From positions 35,247,366 through 35,311,365 of the forward strand of contig CAIIXF020000001.1 in assembly GCA_903813345.2 (NCBI GenBank): 64,000 bases of DNA, written 5' to 3'. Numbering within the stretch: position 1 is the first letter of the stretch; every line of letters starts with the position of its first letter. The translations under genes were made by a program, and so were the position numbers. This document shows positions 1 through 17,955 of the stretch, piece by piece. This DNA is from Owenia fusiformis (Eukaryota > Annelida > Polychaeta > Sabellida > Oweniidae). The notes under the pieces were generated by a model. The model saw only the letters and a program-made list of their open reading frames with translations. It ran no database searches and was not told where the DNA came from.

Positions 1-4833
<4,833 letters not shown>

Positions 4834-7407
4834 ACTATTGATTGACACTGAATTTTTTCAGGAATTAAGAGATGGTGTCCAAATGTTGACAGTTGATTTG
4901 AAAAATCTTGGTTTCCCTTTCACTTTTTTAAATAATCAAATCCCCTTATTATATCTGTTTTCCAGAACTGGTAACACGTGGATACCATTCCTAATCTGGT
5001 TATTTGTAGTTAAATAACTGAAAAAATAGAATACATGTACTGTAGAGAAAAAATACTGTATAGAACTTATGGTGATAACTTACAATTTCTTAAGATGGTT
5101 GGCTGCTGTGTTATTGAACGTTACTTTTAACTGTACTGTTATTTAAACAAAGAACAAATGAAATATTTTCTATTTAAACCCATATATAGCAGGAAAACAG
5201 ACAGACCTGACATCTATGAGTATTATCAAGCCTAATTACCTATCTGTGTCATATGGCAACTTGTATTTTATAGGATCACAATATTGATGCAAGATAGTAT
5301 GATAGATTTCACATGTATAGAATATATTTACAAAAGCATTATCAGGTCGGGCTCTATGCATCAAAACAGACAATACTCAGTATGTTGGTCTGAGGTAATT
5401 CAATATGTACCACTGGGGTACTTCATTATGTACCTCAGAGTATTTCAGGATGTTCATCTGAGGTAATCCATTGTGTCAATGTGTACATCTGGAGTAATTC
5501 ATAATGTAACTCTGGGTAAATTCAGTATGAACTTCTGGGGCAAAATGTATTTACCTCTTGGGTTCTTCAATATGAACTACTTCAATATGGACCTCTTGGG
5601 TACTTCAGTATGTACCTCAGAAACTTCAATAGGTATCTCTTGGTTAATTCTGAGGTAATCCAATTACCATTGTGTAACTGAGGTATTTCAGAGTGTACAT
5701 CTACGGTAATTCAGTATGTACCCTATAGTGTAAAGCATGAGTGCAATAACATACTCAGAATGAACTTTAACACATATAATATACTAGATTCTTTTTATTT
5801 GTTTTGGAATCAAAATTGAAGAAAGCAAAAATTGTGGTCGGTGTTCTGTACAGGCCTGAAGTACATGTACATCTTTTTGTTATTTGTTATGGGCCTATTG
5901 AAATCTATTTGTTTCTATTTTCCACCAATGACAAAGGTCATATCAGAATGTAAAACCCATTTTCAAGATGACAATTTCAATATTTTTAGTTTAGTTACCT
6001 AGTTGCAAGTAGGTACCAATTTCATCACACGGTGACTGATTCAAATCAGATAACATGGGAGACAAAAAAGCTCCCTTAAACTTGGATTATAGACTTAAAA
6101 TTTAGCCTTGACATTTTTACCACACCAAGCTTGCATGGCATAGAAGCTCCGCAGCATGATAAATTGTAAGCTACAATCCATTGGAATCCAATGGATTCTC
6201 AACATGAATTCTTTGTTTGTCACTATGCAGTTCTTATTACCATTCTCATGTACAGGTGTATGAATATATTGTTGGACATGATATAGGAACACAGGATATA
6301 TAGGAATGATTTTATTTATCATATTGAGGAGTTTCTATGTCTGTATGTCATACAAGCTTGATATGGTTAAAAAAAACTGATGTCTAAATAAAAACTCGAA
6401 TATTGGAATTGACATTTAATTTACCATCTGCCATTTTGAAAGAGAAAGTAATGGCTATTAGCCTCTCCAGATTCTGATGAGTGAATGAAGGTAAATGATA
6501 TCTCTTGAGTTTTTTGCCAGAACCCAGGACCGCTGGGTATAGGTGGTCAATCCAACTAATATTTCTGTTGATGAAGAGCCCCATTTTGCCCACTGTGCCT
6601 ATTGAACTGAATCAAACATGTTAATACTGTTGTTTTCAACCTATGCAGGTTACATAGTGTATTTTTAAAATATGTTGTACATTGGTAACAGATATATTTA
6701 AATTGTATAGACATGAATTTTGACTTTATCATAAAGGATGTATTACTGTTATAATTCATATTGTTATGGTTGTGAGATTCTAAATATGCAACTTTTATGA
6801 TAATGGATGTTTGCAAGCTTTCGATGTCTTGTTAACTTTCTTTGAATGTAAGTTGAGAGCCATTGGTAGCCAGTTTTGATGGCAACACAGAAATGATGAA
6901 TACAAAAGCTGCCTCAATGCAGTTATAAATGGTATTTGCTATAATGCTTCGATTGAATACAGGCAATATTATTGAGAAGCTCCCTTAGTACAATGTTTTA
7001 ACTCATACTTTTTATATCAATACAATTTTCTAATGACATTTTGCGTGGAATTAATGTATAGTAGATAATTATGAATGTTAAGTTTGGACTGTAGTGATAT
7101 GTGTGACATTACTGCATATTTTGAATTGGATTGAATAGATCATGGATATTGTGGATAACCATGGTAACTGTCACAAGTTTGTCTTTTTCTGTTTTTATCT
7201 ATGTAGTTTCTTAAAGCATTGCCAGGGTGACCATTTTCAATGCACATGCAATTCAACACCTGTTGGTGTATAGTATAGTGAAGATTCCAGATTTTAATGG
7301 GAATTTTTTTCATTTGTGTACATTTTCTTGAATATCTCAAATAATGTTTTAAAACATTTGAATGTCAAATATATTTATTATTATTATTTCAAAGAAGAAT
7401 AAATTTA
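4834..7407 (+). other. PASK 3' flank / probable 3' UTR
   Basis: No further coding exon is recognisable. The stretch is AT-rich and includes the degenerate minisatellite described separately. AATAAA-type signals occur, the last close to 7390-7405. I cannot say which is used, so the 3' UTR length is unknown. Confidence 0.4.
5395..5735. repeat. Degenerate minisatellite downstream of the PASK stop
   Basis: A 20-30 bp motif of the form (T)TCAGTATGTACCTCTGGG recurs about a dozen times with drift (for example near 5402, 5495, 5525, 5583 and 5715). Each copy combines AATTCA/ACTTCA, (A)TATG(T/A)AC and CTCTGGG/CTGAGG. The spacing is irregular, so the array is old or recombined. Confidence 0.7.
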
Positions 7408-7409
7408 TA

Positions 7410-8954
7410 CAGGGTGGGCCAAAAAAAACCACCCCCCTAGCCAATATTCCTGATAAATATTTATTTTTTAACAATTACACCAACAATGATATATCATATA
7501 AAAGATTATTTAATTTGCAACAAAATGATATATAATAGCACCATTTTCAACAACCCAATATAGAAATATGACCATTTATGTGACATGGGGGTCAAAAAAC
7601 ACCTTTTCAATTTTCGTTGATTTTGCGAACAATTGCCTATTTCTACCAAATTTTAGTAAATTACAACATTGTCATGAGTCTTTCATAATTGGATATTATA
7701 TATTGTTTTCATTCAGTTTTTGAACCACACATGCTCAATATACATGTGTATGCTTATAAAACTAATTCATTTCTTCTTCAGTCTGTCCAAAAATAGCTCA
7801 ATAGACCCACCCCCAGGACCCATCCTCTGATTGGATTATTCGCTTAAGACGCGGAAGCCATTGGTTGATGGCATAATTGATTGATGTATGCAGAAGTACC
7901 ATTCAACTACTAGTTATTCTTTCTTTTAGTTCCTCTACATCCCTGATAGGCTGGGTATATTTAAATACCAACTGTTCTAGATGCCCCCAGGTATGGAAAT
8001 CAACATTATTGGCAACTGGACTGCCAGTAAGCCATTTTTCTGGGCTAGAGATGGTGACATTTCGAATCTCCAAAAACTCCAGGGTAGCATTGGACCTGTG
8101 TGATGGAGCACTGTTCTATCAGAAAATGAAATTTCTTTCACATGTTTTTTATATTCTTGAGGAGTCCTTTTTTACCACCTCATGTCATTAAAATTCAGAG
8201 TATATTTTTGCTCCTGGTTCAAAAAACAGGGCCTGTATTGTCTTTCCTTTTTGGGAAACACCGAGTGGACACCACCTACCTTTCAGAAAAATGTCATCTC
8301 GATTTGAGTAGCCTTTCATCGCAAATGTCACTATTCTTGCTTACTGATATAGAGTATAGCCTTTTGATTACATGTATAGGACTTGGGGCATTTAGAACAG
8401 TTGGCCTATGGAGATCCCTAGACCATCAGGGGTGTAGACAAACAGAAAGAATGAATAATTAGGTGTTGGATGGTACTTCTGCAGAGCTCCATCAATTATA
8501 CCAATGGCTTTCGCGTTTTAAGCGAGAAATCAAATCAGAAGTTGGGTCCGGGGGTGAGTCTATTGAGCCATATTTGGACAGACTGAAGAAGAAATGAATT
8601 AGTTTTATAAACATACACATGTATATTGAGCATACAAGGTTCAAAAACTGAATGAAAACAATATATAATATCCAATTATGAAAGACTCATGACAATGTTG
8701 TAATTTACTAAAATTTGGTAGAAATAGGCAATTGTTTGCAAAATCGACGAAAATTGAAAAGGTGTTTTTTGACCGCCATGTCACATAAATGGTTATATCT
8801 CGAGCCAGAGTTGTTGAAAATTGTTCTATTATATATCATTTTGTTGCAAATTAAATTATCTTTAAAATGATATATCATTGTTGGTGTGCATGTTAAAAAT
8901 TGAATATTTATCAGAAATATTGGCTAGGGGGGTGGGTTTTTTTGGCCCACCCTG
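7410..8954 (-). mobile_element. Tc1/mariner-type element with very long inverted arms
   Basis: The ends CAGGGTGGGCCAAAAAAAAC and the inverted GGCCCACCCTG are flanked by TA on both sides. Inverted similarity continues inward for roughly 450 bp on each side (about 7410-7870 and 8490-8954), far longer than usual mariner ends. Read on the minus strand, about 8130-7900 encodes a degenerate transposase C-terminus: NSAPSHRSNATLEFL, then ISSPEKWLTGSP, then a WGHLEQLVF block and IRDVEELKE. This is the familiar D...SPDLNP...WG..K..V pattern with the DLNP part mutated. The element is inactive. Confidence 0.85.
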
Positions 8955-8956
8955 TA

Positions 8957-11268
8957 TGTATTGTAACAGAAAAACAAAATGTACATTTGCTATTTTTGAA
9001 TCAATTTTATTTCATTTCATCTGTCCAATTTGTTGATTAATAAAATGTTCATAAACAAGATAAAGGGCATACAACAGACCCTTGATCCAAATATACCAAC
9101 TTGGGCAATTTTAAATTACCTTTACACAACAAAGTGACTGAGCAGCACATTGACACAGAAACAGAGGTATTCAATGACATAGACAGCCAGACAGCTGGTC
9201 AAAGATGCCTACATTAATGATTAAACTAAACTTCTAATATACTTCTAAAGAATGCTTTTCTGCAGATCCAGATGTACATTCAATATAAAGATAAAAATAT
9301 AAATAAAACACAGAGAACACACAGCTTTAAAGTCAATATACAGATGGAGACTAGTTTCTGTATAATGTAATCTAATTTTAGTTCGCCAAATGTTCAAGAT
9401 ATTTAGTCCAATATCATGCATTTTTACATAAATAATCATGCACTGAAATTGTGCAGAATATAAACAAATTTTCATTGCGAAATTAATGTAGCCTAACTAT
9501 AATCTGATCCCAGACTTGGAACAAAAAAGTTAAATAAGTATTGCTGAACAAAAAAAATACTTTTGTGTTTTTATCAGTCTCAGTTTGACAGAACTGCATT
9601 TCCTCTTTTAATGCAAAGGCATTCATTAAAAAATGATTATGCGGATGTTTTAATTATATATAGGCCTAAATTATACTGTATAATCATTATTGATACAATA
9701 TTAGCAATTGCACTTTTATAGTGAGACATAGTGTCTACTTGATGAACACATCATCAATGTATTAACATTTTGATGATTTCAGACAACCTTCAACTTTTAC
9801 CAAAACGCACCTCCTTTTATAGTTCACAAATATTTTATCTGGTGATTCTGATGAAGCAGATCATAAGTCAATCGTGTGTTTTGAAAATCATGATGCTCAT
9901 TTGTTTTACATTGCTTCCTCTTGTTCATAATCTTAAATAATGTCTTTACTTACACATTTCAAGTATATATATTCATGCAGTGTTCTCCCTAGGAAATTTC
10001 TCAAGTGGGTGCAAAATTCTTAATTTCACAATTTTTAAAATCTCAGAGTGGGTGCAGCGCCCACTTGCTTTAATGCTGGGGAGATCACTATCATGTCACT
10101 GGCTTTATAGAACAGATGCACAGATCTTTTACCCTCAAGTTGTACAAATATAAATCTTAACAATACCATTGTCCATAATTGATGAGTCACACTTGACATA
10201 CTGACATAGAGATGTTATTTACTGGGATGGATTGAATATGTTTTACACCGAGACCCTAAACGATATTTCTTGACCAAAGAAAATATACCACTGACAAAGT
10301 TCTCAATTCATTTCCCAGGAAAAAACCTCAGTATCAAGTTTCAACATTAATGTACAATAAGATTTATACAATAATAAGGATTATCAAATATCACATATAT
10401 CCATGAATCGCATTGATAATGATGCAACATTAAAATTAAAATGTTTAACTTTAATTTGAATTGAAACAACTTTGTCTTTTTTGTTGAAGATATATTTAAC
10501 AGTAACAAAAAATGTATACAAACAAACAGCGTGAAGAAAAAATTATAACACGAAACATGATATGATAATAATATAGAGATACAATTTAATATTTTTTTCT
10601 TTATCCCATGATTTATGTGTTATCTGTTCAATAACAGCTGAACAGATAGTAATATTTCTGATAATATTGAAATCTGTGTGATATTTTTCAGAAAATCTTT
10701 AATCAACCTCATATGCGGTTGATATCACGCAAATTTGAAATTTGTTGAATTTATTATTTTAATTATGGGATAAACCCAATATCAGGTAATTTCTAGTGAT
10801 ATCATTTAATTGCCTTGAAGAGGCAATTAAACAAGTGACCGAAGTGAATGAGTGTTGATATAATTTGATATCAACTCGTCAATAATAAAAAAGATATCAC
10901 TCAAAATGATCTGATATTCTGCACAGACATGATAACCAATAATTCATTCCAATGCAATCAGCATTTGAATGACACACCAATCTTCATTTGAATGACACAC
11001 CAATCTTCAGCTTCCCTGTACACAACATTTCCTGAGATAAATGAATATACTAAGAACACTTGAATGTCATTTAAAATTAAATATGATATTTTAAGGTTTG
11101 CTAAGTATGGTGTGGAAAATAACTCCTAAAATGCATCTGCTGGAGTGATGAAATCCTCAATGAGATAACAACAATAATATAATATTAAATTCTCACTCTT
11201 ACTGAGGCCAATGCATTATGGGAACAATTTTCCTATTTGAAAAACCTAAATCTACGGTTTGGTAATTA
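8957..11268. other. Intergenic / EMC2 3' flank
   Basis: The DNA is AT-rich with no coding exon that I can support. It contains one small MITE (9983-10089) and short hairpins near 10690-10900, such as AATTGCCTTGAAGAGGCAATT. Minus-strand sequence just below 11269 is presumably the EMC2 3' UTR; its end was not identified. Confidence 0.4.
9983..10089. mobile_element. Small MITE with CAGTGTTCTCCC ends
   Basis: The left end CAGTGTTCTCCCTAG and the right end CTGGGGAGATCACTA are imperfect inverted repeats about 105 bp apart. TCATG stands immediately outside both ends and may be a target duplication. No coding content. The superfamily is uncertain, hAT-like at best. Confidence 0.5.
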
Positions 11269-14200
11269 TCAATGGTTCATCTGGGGTGAAGAAATATTAA
11301 CTTTGCTATCACACATCATCTCTATTGCTTTGAGTTGCTCCTTGCCTTTATCTGTTGTATTCCGTAATTTTTTCTACAAATAAATCCATACAAACATTAT
11401 TATTTCCAATGCAATTTTATTTTACATTCAACAAATAGACCCATATCATTAAATTTTTAACAATTGGTTAAAATTATTTTGATACAATAAAATGCAACTG
11501 AAGTCGAACTTCAATTCAATATATTCAGTCTATAATTTTCAATTACCTCGTATCGTTGTTCTATTTGCTTGGAGGCCCACATTCCATATTTTGAATTCTT
11601 ACTTTTGGATTTGGAATCATTGTGTGCATAATGGCTCGAGCTCTGGAAGAGATGGAAAGATTAATAACATAACATGTATTTCCATTTCATTAACTATTCT
11701 ACTCTAGGAATTCAACTATATTATTTTGGACAGGCCCTCATTATTTTTATATCTAGGTACTCAACATTTAGACACTTAGCCTAACTGAACATGAGTAACA
11801 TGCCCTTGCATTATAGGTGTTCAACATTATGATACAAACAAGGCCCTCATGTTATACAGCTAATCACAAATAAAACACTGAACAAGGCCCTTGTGTTATA
11901 TAGCTACTCACCAATAAAATAACAAACAAGGCCCTCAAGTTATATAGTCACTGACCAATAAAACACTAAACAAGGCTCTTGTGTTATATAACTACTCACC
12001 AATAAAATATCAAGCAAGACCCTCATGTTATATAACTACTCACCAATAAAACACCAAACAAGGCCCTTGTGTTACATAACTACTCACCAATAAAATATCA
12101 AGCAAGACCCTCATGTTATATAACTACTCAACAATAAAACACCAAAAAAGGCCCTCATGTTATATAGCTACTCACCAATAAAACACCAAACAAGGCCCTC
12201 ATGTTATATAACTACTCACCAATAAAACACCAAACAAGGCCCTCATGTTATATAGCTACTCTCCAATAAAACACCAAACAAGGCCCTCATGTTATATAGC
12301 TACTCACCAATAAAACACCAAACAAGACCCTCGTGTTATATAGCTACTCACCAATAAAACACCAAACAAGGCCCTCGTGTTATATAGCTACTCACCAATA
12401 AAACACCAAACAAGGCCCTCGTGTTATATAACTACTCACCAATAAAACGCCAAACAAGGCCCTCGTGTTATATAACTACTGACCAATAAAACACCAAACA
12501 AGGCCCTCGTGTTATATAGTTACTCAGCAATAAAACACCAAACAAGGCCCTCATGTTATATAAATACTCACCAATAAAACAACAAACAAGGTCTTCATGT
12601 TATATAGCTACTATAGCTACTCACCAATAAAACACCAAACAAGGTCATCATGTTATATAGCTACTCACCAATAAAACACCAAATAAGGTTATCATGTTAT
12701 ATAGCTACTCACCAATAAAACACCAAACATGGCCCTCGTGTCATATAACTACTCACCAATAAAACACCAAACAAGGCCCTCATGTTTTCTGGATTCAGTT
12801 TTGCAGCCTGAGAGAAGTAAGAGAGAGCTGTGGCATATTCGCCTTGGGAATATTTGATCTGAAAGTAAGAATACAAAAAATTAGCATTGATTTTTCATTT
12901 CTCATTATTAATCACTTTTTTACGTAGGCAATACTCAGTTATAATGTTTCAAACATCCATTGATGTAAACTGTATAATATTCAGATATGTGAAATAGACG
13001 ATGAAAAATTTGCCCAAACAGAAACTGATATGTTGAAGAGACCATTAGGTCAACTATAAACTATAGCTTATTGCCTCCACTTTGCAAGAAGAAAAACGTG
13101 TCTTGCAACAAGTCTTCTTCAGGTTGGGGGTGTCACAAGGGCTTCAAGCAAGACTAAGGAATAACATACTTCTGCATATCTCTGGTAGTAGAGATGGTTA
13201 TGTGGGTTTTGCAAGATGAGTTCTTCCATACAAAAGGCAGCCTTTTGGAAGTCATTCTGCCCAAGGTACAAGTCACAAAGCTCACCCCATGCCTCATAGT
13301 CACCACAACACCTGCAATCATAAAATAGTGCTACAATTATAAGAATGTAATAAAATTCCAGTTCAGAGCCCAAGAACAGAATATATAAGTATAGTTGGAG
13401 TGTTACTTTGACGTAAGTCGTCAAAGTAACATACATTGCTAATATAATGGACTTTCGTCAATGTAACAAAAGCGAGGGGCTAAATATATGAATTGCAACT
13501 TTATTTACGAAACAAATTCCAAATCGAAGAAACTTCTATAAAACTATACTATATTTTCTAGTTTTGTGCCAAATTATAATCTGCAACTTGACTTATAAAG
13601 AGGTTTAAATCGAGAAACTGTAAATAACTTACTCATTTAGGTATTTGGTAAGCTGCTCAATGGCCTTTTCATAATTGTTCTCACACTTGTGAACAGCAAT
13701 AAGTCTCTTTTTGGCAAACTGTAAATACATAACATAAGAATTTAGAACAATACAAGTACTTTATTCTTAGCAAGACATATTCATATAATATTCTGGATGA
13801 TCATACCCGTGTAATGGATAAAATCAAACAATGAAACTTCAATGTTCAATAAGATTTCTCAAACAGGGCAAAGAGGAATCAAACCCTTTTCAGGGACAAT
13901 ATATCTCAAATGATATTTAAAATGGCTGTGACTGATAACAAGAAGTACTTTAAATGTAGTCCTATTCCAAAAATCTGAACAAGATATTATACCACTGTGT
14001 ACATCTTTGGTACCACAAAATAGTGTTCCATGTACAAAGGTTCATTTTATTATTTTACTTACTTTTTTTATTTTTTTTATTTACTTTACATTTTAAAAAA
14101 TGGGGCTTTAAAAAGAGTTCTACTTGAGAGTTACTTAAACAGATTTTTCACTTAACAGGTTTTACTATAAAAGCAATTTGCCAAATGTGGTGTAAATAGA

Positions 14201-17200
14201 CAAGTACAACTTACTTGGTTAGTTGGATCTCTTTGTAGAATCTCGTTATATTCTTGCTTAGCCTTTTCATATTCTCCTATTGCCTCTAGCTCCATACCAA
14301 GTAACTTCATGACTCGTAAACTATTAGGAAATTTGTTATGTAGGGCAGTTATACAATCCTATAAAACACAACACAGCATAATATATATATGGATACCAAC
14401 GTCCAGCATCTTAAAGCCATTAAACATTATTCATAGTCTGAAAGCATCAATTAAGGTGCAGAAATATCTAACAAATGACGTAATTCATTTATTCCTTGGG
14501 GTTAAACGCAATTATGACACGATACGCCATTGATTTATGACAATTTAAAATTTCAACATTTCACATACTGTACAGAGTTAATTTCAAAATGTACCTGTCC
14601 AATCTCCAATCTACCACAATCAAAGGCTGCAATGCACACTTGCTCATAGATTAACCATACTGAAACAAGAGGAAAAACAAATAATGACAAATCATAAACT
14701 AGATGTGTGAATTTTCTTCAAATTAACTAAAACTATAACATTCACTGGAATGAATATACTGTACTGTACAACAAGTCATAAGTTTATACATGTACAGTAC
14801 TAGGAACTTTGATTGATAGTCATCTTGAGTAATAGATTCTTTTAAAATTGGAATAATTAGGTGCTGTAAACAGTTTATAATTTGAAAATGATCATGCAGC
14901 CAGTCAAAATCAGTATCTCCATAAAGTTGAGAATTCGGAGAATCATGAAGAATTTGTTATTTTGAATATGTCGTTTGAATATCTTGTCAGAATTCAGTTG
15001 ACTAATTTCAATATTATATGATTGTAGCTTACACTCATCCCCAAGCCATGGTATGTTGTTCTCTAATACTGTTTCCCAGAGTTCTACCACCTCCTCACTA
15101 CATCTGTAATTTTGTTCTCTAATCACCTTCACACGCTCTTTGGCACCTACAAGCATAAAATTCCCACAACTGGGGTCAGCTGAAAGATCTCCATTTAATT
15201 TAAGATACCCAAAGCCTTTAAAAGAGATCTGACTGGTGGAGCTCTAATACAGGATATGCCTTCCCATGATACTAATGGTCAGTTCATCTCTGTAATTGAT
15301 CTCATTGGTCCTCAACATTTCAGAAAAATTGCCAGAACTCATCACTTTCTAGAAAGGAACAAATAGAAAGCCATTTCTTATGGTTGTTAATGGTCCCATG
15401 TGTAAAAAATGTATATTTCAGATTTTTTAGTTTTTTGTGCAATAAGCCTGTGCCGTCTTGTAATTTGAAGAATTTCAGCCATGTTAATCTTATTGAAAAT
15501 AACATGGCAGAGAAACATCCAAATATAATAGGCCACACACTTTATAAGCCAAACTAGAAGCAATCCAAGATATACAAATGTCATTCATGTACATTATGAA
15601 TATACTTTTCACACCAGAGATTACAGAAAACACCATGAAGTTTCTTAAAATCCACTAGAAACAATAACCAAATTTTGTTAAGACTATGTGATCATTTGAT
15701 TAAATTGGCTGTTTCTTGTGATGTGATGTAACTGAAAGATGAAGAGCATCGGACATCACCAGAAACTATCAAATTTGGACATTATCTTAACACTCTGAAA
15801 ATTTGGAACAATTGTCTCAGGAAATCTCTATTCACATCGTCAATATTTATTATTTATATTTATTAAATTAGCAATGTGTATGTAGATAATCATGTTTTTA
15901 TTTTTGAGTTATTTCCTTAAAGAGGCTCTATACCATAGGATAGCACAATCAAGACCCCTCTGGACCTTTTTGCATATTGGGATTAACCACATATTCATCC
16001 ATCTACTTACTCTTACCCTTTAGTGTTAATTTTAATTAATTCAATCTGAAGTTTAAATAAAATATACCGGGAAAATCCCCCTGTTATATGATTAATCGTT
16101 GAATTTGTTTATCATGAACCTGAATGGCTGCTTGGTTCTAGGCGCGTTAGGTGCTTGTGTGACCCAACGGGGATTCCTCTCGCTAGCCGAGTAATCGATT
16201 GTGTTTAACTCTGGAGGTTGGTTGTTCTGTTGATTATTTCAATATTTCGGTAATAATATACCCTTAAGTTATTCTCAAGATATATCCATGGTATGTGAGA
16301 TATTATATTAGCAATAACGAAGGGACATCACAGTGTGTCGGATAAGCAGTCGTCATTCGCCAAATACCATCAGAAAATACATCTGACGAACAGTTTTGAT
16401 GGAGCACTTGCCATATCGGCGATCTGGGATCAAATCAGACTTGAAAACCCGAAAAATAATGGCATATTTCTGCCAAGGAACTCACCGAAAGATATTTATC
16501 GTGATGATGCACTGAATTACAAAATATGCCACTTTTTCCGCATTTTAGTATAAGTAATGATGAAGTACTCTATTATCGCCTGCTGACTTCTTTCGAAAAT
16601 TATTTTTTCTGTGTATTTCGGTAATAATACTTGGTTATTCTTTGATATTTCTTGAACTTTGTGAAGCAGGGTGAATGGTTATTAGAGGTCGGCGCTAAAA
16701 ACGGCGATTACTGTTACTAAGCCACGATAATTTTTGGTTCTTCATTAATTTTCTGTGTAGATCTACAAACTTGACTTTTATGAGGAATATTTGGAGTCAC
16801 GAGACCTAAAATGGCTGCAATCTAAATTCCAAAGTTTTGTTGTCTAATAGAACATTGATTTACTCCAACAACAGACTGTTGAAGGAGCAAAATAAGGTAA
16901 CAACAAATAAATTATGTATTGATTCAAAAATCAGAGATACACGATAGTTGAAAAAAACTTGATAGCCATTGTGGCTAATTCTTCCGAAAATTTTTTAGCC
17001 AACCAAAATATGAATTAGCCATTTTGACCGAAAAAAATTTAACACTTCTGATGACCGTTTTCCTTTTAAAAAATGGAATAAAATACTAGGAAGACCATAT
17101 TTGGTTGAAACCAGCTATACTGTTAAGCTGCTATACATTTATTAAGCATTTTTGAAGGACACAACTACCCCGGAGAGAATATACAGATACATGATGATGC

Positions 17201-17955
17201 GCCACAATACTGATAGAGTTCTACTGTGAAATAGCATAGTGTGTAAAATTAATATATATGTCGCGTCATGAGTGACCAGAAATCTACTTTTCCGAAAAAG
17301 TTTTCTTCTGAAAAGTCGTTAAAATTCAACATTTATAAAGTTGTTTGGTGAGTAAACCGTAAAAAAAGGGAATTCGCCATAACTGCGAAATACCTTTACA
17401 TATTTTTCGCCACCTCTTTCGAAAATTTGCGATTGGCGAATGTCTACCGTGATCTCTGCAAAAATATAGCATATTATAAAAAATGGGCTCGGTTTTTTCT
17501 CCAGTTTCCCAGAGCTTTTGTCAGCTCAGTAGAGTAAGAAATATGGGAAGTTACCTACCATTCTAGACATCTAGTTGAAAGCCCATGGAGATGGTGAAGG
17601 TAAAGGTCAATTCGAGGGTCATATTTTGGGGTGTGGTTTTTGGATGTACTATTTTGGGTTTTGTGTCCGGTCTTCGCATTATTTAATTGAGCCTACTTCC
17701 AATGGGGACTGGATCTGACTCGGGGCCTGGTGTGCCACAAAAAAAAATTAGATCTATCAAAAAAATAAACGCCGGTAATTTGTCAAGGAATTCTTACATA
17801 ATTAGCTCAGGCAGTAACAATAAAATTGTTAAAATGAAACAATGGTATAATCAGTTAGTAGAGTGATGTTTGAAATGAAGATCAATAATGTATGTTTTCT
17901 GTTTAAGTATGAAATATATGTTCCTACCATCTAAACTTGAAATTTTTGACGCCAT
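11269..17955 (-). CDS. EMC2: ER membrane protein complex subunit 2 (TPR protein)
   Basis: Nine coding exons on the minus strand: 17955-17928, 15146-15033, 14659-14595, 14358-14215, 13718-13633, 13311-13170, 12858-12757, 11642-11547 and 11373-11269 (stop at 11271-11269). They sum to 882 nt, 293 residues against 297 in human. Signature stretches are [50 protein letters not shown] and [25 protein letters not shown]2 is the cytosolic TPR scaffold of the EMC insertase, which places transmembrane proteins in the ER membrane. The start [10 protein letters not shown] was chosen because exon 1 joins exon 2 in phase across a GT-AG intron and the ATG faces the DNALI1 start. The N-terminus is shorter than in vertebrates. 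The donor of exon 7 sits in a tandem array repeating that donor. Confidence 0.95.
11841..12800. repeat. 44-bp minisatellite built from EMC2 exon 7 end plus splice donor
   Basis: About 20 tandem copies of a 44-bp unit fill much of EMC2 intron 7. On the gene strand each unit reads ATGAGGGCCTTGTTTGGTG, then TTTTATTG, then the donor GTGAGTAGC and TATATAAC. The first part is the coding sequence for MRALFGVLL at the end of exon 7. Copies differ at a few sites (CTCATG/CTCGTG, TAGCTA/TAACTA), drift most at the distal end near 11841-11960, and one carries an 11-nt insertion near 12604. Because 44 is not a multiple of three, use of a more distal donor shifts the frame. Confidence 0.95.
13391..13620. 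mobile_element. MITE fragment in EMC2 intron 5
   Basis: The stretch TTACTTTGACGTAAGTCGTC through AATCTGCAACTTGACTT closely matches the right half of the foldback element at 51070-51575, including GTAACAAAAGCGAGGGGCTA. It is therefore a one-armed copy of the same non-autonomous family. It occupies most of the 321-nt intron between exons 5 and 6. Confidence 0.8.
15147..17927 (-). other. EMC2 intron 1
   Basis: This 2.8-kb intron separates the 28-nt first coding exon from the rest. I see no further exon, RNA gene or well-bounded transposon in it; it is AT-rich single-copy-looking sequence. Confidence 0.6.

Noticed and set aside
11841-12800. Resemblance to a CRISPR array
   Set aside because: Units are contiguous with no unique spacers, lie in an animal gene intron and derive from the adjacent exon border.
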